The translations under genes were made by a program, and so were the position numbers. 43,093 bases of DNA from a bacterium (lineage in GTDB: Bacteria; 4484-113; JAFGCY01): contig JADZFO010000048.1 in NCBI GenBank assembly GCA_020849855.1, positions 1-43,093 on the forward strand, read 5' to 3'. How positions within the stretch are numbered: the stretch's first letter is position 1; each line of letters opens with the position of its first letter. The notes beneath the pieces were generated by a model. That model made no database searches and was not told where the DNA came from. It saw only the letters and a list, made by a program, of their open reading frames with translations. This document shows, piece by piece, positions 41,268-43,093 of this stretch.

Positions 41268-42389
41268 CTATTGACCGTGGCCGAGACCCGCGCTGAGATC
41301 GAAGATATGCACGCCGTTGAGCTGCAGGATGACGAGGATGATGTAGGTCAGGTAGAGGCCGCCGGCGCAGAGCAGCACGACCGGGCTGACCTCGCGGGTG
41401 ATGCGCAGGTTGATCAGCACCGCCAGCGCGCCGAGCACCCCCAGCATGCCGCCGACGAATGCCGGGTGGGTAGGCGAGAAGCTCCAGTCGAGGAAGATCA
41501 GGCCCAGGCTGATTGGGAAAGTACTCTGGAAGACCATGGCGCCTGAGATGTTGCCCATGGCCAGGGTGTCCTTGCCCCGGCTGACCCAGATTGCGCTGTT
41601 GAACTTCTCGGGCAGCTCGGTGGCCACCGGGACAATCAGCAGGGCCAGGACAAGCGGGTTCACGTTCATGGCCTCAGCCAGGGTGCTGAAATAGTGCACG
41701 AACTGGTGCGCGCCGTAGAACATGAGGCCCAGCGCCCCCAGTACCTGGATCGCGATGACGCGCTTGCGCGGATCGTGTGATTCCTTGAGGACATGGCCGA
41801 CATGCAGCGGATGCAGCTCTTCCGCATCGCTGTGCCCATGGCTGGCGCCGGCTTTCAGCGTACGGGCGAGATAGACGAAATAGACGACCATCATGCCGCC
41901 GGCGAGGACCCAGTCCAGCACGAGCGGCATAGTGGTCCAGTAGTGCTTGAGCAGGCCGGCGCCGCAGCCAATGCTGAAAGCGATCAGGAAGAAGATGACG
42001 TCGCTTTCGATGATCTCGGCCTTGACGTCGAACATGCGCGTGCGCTTGCGACGGGCCTTGGCAATGAAATAGGTTGTGCCGACCAGGCAGAAGGCCAGGG
42101 TGCCGAGCATGAAGGGGGCGCCGATGATGGCGCCAAGGCCCACGTCCTGCGCCGTGCTCTCCGGAGTACGCAGCCTGCCGTGGGTTATGTCCTGGAAGAT
42201 CGCCACGATCGGAATGATTGTCTCGGGCAGGGCTGTGCCCACCGCAGCCAGAACACTGCCAACCGCGCCTTCACTAAGCTTGAGCTTGCGGCCCAGCCAT
42301 TCGATGGCGTTGGTGAAAAGTTCAGCCGCGGTCAGGATCATGGCCAGGCTGACAATGGTCCAGATAATGGCGATCAGTATTGGTGACAT
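41268..42389 (-). CDS. CaCA-superfamily cation/Ca2+ exchanger
   Basis: The 373-residue inner-membrane protein has about 10-11 hydrophobic segments. It carries the two alpha repeats of Na+/Ca2+ or Ca2+/H+ antiporters: GTALPETIIPIVAI (51-64) and VATELPEKFNSAIWVS (about 251-266), each with the conserved acidic residue. It presumably exports Ca2+ in exchange for H+ or Na+; which ion cannot be told. An AGGAG site lies 11 nt before the ATG. The C-terminus ends soon after the last segment (LSAGLGHGQ). The gene is 60 bp after xseB on the same strand. Confidence 0.87.
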   Translation of the reverse strand: MSPILIAIIWTIVSLAMILTAAELFTNAIEWLGRKLKLSEGAVGSVLAAVGTALPETIIPIVAIFQDITHGRLRTPESTAQDVGLGAIIGAPFMLGTLAFCLVGTTYFIAKARRKRTRMFDVKAEIIESDVIFFLIAFSIGCGAGLLKHYWTTMPLVLDWVLAGGMMVVYFVYLARTLKAGASHGHSDAEELHPLHVGHVLKESHDPRKRVIAIQVLGALGLMFYGAHQFVHYFSTLAEAMNVNPLVLALLIVPVATELPEKFNSAIWVSRGKDTLAMGNISGAMVFQSTFPISLGLIFLDWSFSPTHPAFVGGMLGVLGALAVLINLRITREVSPVVLLCAGGLYLTYIILVILQLNGVHIFDLSAGLGHGQ

Positions 42390-42449
42390 CGGTGGGGCGT
42401 TCTCCTGGGAGTTGGTTGGCAGGGTTCAAATCAGCGGCCGGATCGCGGG

Positions 42450-42803
42450 TCAGGGCAGCTCTTTAAGCACCCACTGACCGTCCTTGTATTCAACAAACTG
42501 CTCAACACGCAGCTGGGCCTGGCGCAGGAAGGCGTTGCAGTGGCGGATCAGCCCGACTCCTTCCTCAAAGCGCTCCAGCATAGTCTCCAGAGGCAGCTCG
42601 CCCCTCTCCATTTCCGCCACCAGGCTTTCAAGTCGCGCATAAGACTCCTCGAAGCGGCTCTCGCCCGGGCCTGCTGCGCTGCTTTGTTCTTCCTGTGGGG
42701 CCTTGTTCATGCTGCGTTTCCTGCTTTTGGCTGGCGCGGCTGGCGGCGCGGCGGAATCCAGGCCCTCCGGGCCGGGCAGATCCCCGAACAGCGCACCATC
42801 CAC
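42450..42803 (-). CDS. xseB: Exodeoxyribonuclease VII small subunit with an N-terminal extension
   Basis: XseB pairs with XseA to degrade single-stranded DNA in recombination and mismatch repair. The conserved ~60-residue helical core, SRFEESYARLESLVAEMERG, LPLETMLERFEEGVGLIR and a final QLRVEQF, begins near residue 50. TACAAT lies 6 nt before a GTG at 42803, adding a 31-residue Ala/Pro/Lys-rich head to the more usual ATG start at 42710. Both starts are possible; the box favours 42803. XseA is not in the window. A terminator for the transposase lies just upstream at 42839. Confidence 0.82.
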   Translation of the reverse strand: MDGALFGDLPGPEGLDSAAPPAAPAKSRKRSMNKAPQEEQSSAAGPGESRFEESYARLESLVAEMERGELPLETMLERFEEGVGLIRHCNAFLRQAQLRVEQFVEYKDGQWVLKELP

Positions 42804-42809
42804 TGTCCC

Positions 42810-42815
42810 ATTGTA
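42810..42815 (-). promoter_or_regulatory. -10 box (TACAAT), leaderless type
   Basis: TACAAT on the minus strand lies 6 nt before the GTG at 42803, with no ribosome site between. It would make the longer XseB. Confidence 0.45.
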
Positions 42816-42838
42816 GTTGCTGGGCAGATGAAAACAGA

Positions 42839-42861
42839 AATGCCGGGCGGGGCCCGGCATT
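42839..42861 (-). terminator. Rho-independent terminator of the transposase gene
   Basis: A perfect 10-bp stem (AATGCCGGGC with GCCCGGCATT) with a 3-nt loop is followed on the minus strand by TCTGTTTTC. It lies 114 bp downstream of the transposase stop and 36 bp before the xseB start, so it insulates the two. Confidence 0.7.
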
Positions 42862-42974
42862 CGGTTGGAGATTGAAAACTGACACTGTCTCGACGATTCC
42901 CCGCTGGTGCCCGGTTCCTCGCCGTTCATGCTCTAAGACGGATACCCCGCGCGGCTGTTCAAAAAGAAAAAGGT

Positions 42975-43093
42975 TCATCGCCCAACACCGGGGAAGGCGG
43001 CCTTGATCTTCAGGAAAAAGTATTCGTCGTCGCGATAGCCATAGGCGATGCGTTTGATGACTTTGATGCGGTTGTTGATGCCTTCCAGCACAC
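42975..43093 (-). mobile_element. 3' end of an ISL3-family transposase (partial, runs off the window)
   Basis: The last 38 codons of a minus-strand ORF read VLEGINNRIKVIKRIAYGYR, then DDEYFFLKIKAAFPGVGR and a stop. The EGINNRIKVIKR-AYGYRD-EYFFLKI pattern is the C-terminus of ISL3-type DDE transposases (IS204/IS1001/IS1096/IS1165 group). It is open to the window edge. No terminal inverted repeat or target duplication could be recognised between the stop and xseB, so the IS end is unset. Confidence 0.78.

Noticed and set aside
42415..42450. GGGTTCAAATC as a tRNA T-arm
   Set aside because: The flanking bases cannot form the 5-bp T stem and no acceptor or anticodon stem is present.

Overview
The window is a G+C-rich bacterial chromosome segment made almost entirely of ordinary chromosomal genes: heat-shock operon, Lon, adenylosuccinate synthetase, thymidylate kinase and an exodeoxyribonuclease VII subunit. 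Secreted proteins and lipoproteins with ordinary signal peptides or lipoboxes, an SLH-domain protein, a DUF2993 protein, an M42 peptidase, MeaB and a methylmalonyl-CoA epimerase fit a diderm or deep-branching heterotroph. Nothing here fixes the phylum: there is no rRNA, and several proteins are not recognisable to me. A striking shared trait is that about a dozen genes have a TANNNT -10-like box only 5-8 nt before the start codon and no Shine-Dalgarno, as in leaderless transcription; others have clear AGGAG/GGAGG sites.

Layout. 1-320: possible structured RNA and hairpins, including a terminator for the first gene. 322-1936 (-): a heme-oxygenase-like putative di-metal oxidase and a DinB-type protein. 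2068-6581 (+): Lon with an unusual Lys/Ala/Pro/Gly/Ser-rich tail, then a SpoU/TrmH rRNA methyltransferase with a 260-residue Arg/Gly/Glu-rich head. 6582-8642: repeat-rich accessory stretch with an SLH protein and a DUF4160/DUF2442 toxin-antitoxin-like pair framed by REP-like palindromes. 8643-18202 (-): hrcA-dnaJ-(1331-residue TPR protein ending in a degenerate J domain)-grpE-dnaK-(zinc-ribbon/TPR protein), with overlapping or abutting genes. 18341-24708: secreted unknowns, an MsbA-like ABC exporter with a small coupled upstream gene, a DUF1272 zinc protein and two secreted or anchored unknowns. 24809-28304 (+): M42 aminopeptidase and a membrane-fused spermidine-synthase-like protein. 28323-31443 (-): four consecutive cyclophilin-type prolyl isomerases with different predicted locations, interrupted by a 111-bp inverted-repeat element. 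31621-34343 (+): purA, a secreted unknown and a GGCT-like protein. 34340-38898 (-): MeaB, then an overlapping operon CsgG-like/tmk/DUF2993/NHL lipoprotein. 38988-42803: CAP-domain lipoprotein, NagD-like HAD phosphatase, a 58-residue membrane peptide, methylmalonyl-CoA epimerase, a cation/Ca exchanger and xseB. The right edge carries the 3' end of an ISL3-family transposase.

The most interesting candidates are the Hsp70 operon with a giant TPR protein whose J domain has NPE in place of HPD, the four-cyclophilin cluster, the widespread leaderless-type starts, an (AG)7 tract inside a promoter spacer, and the palindromic repeat families.
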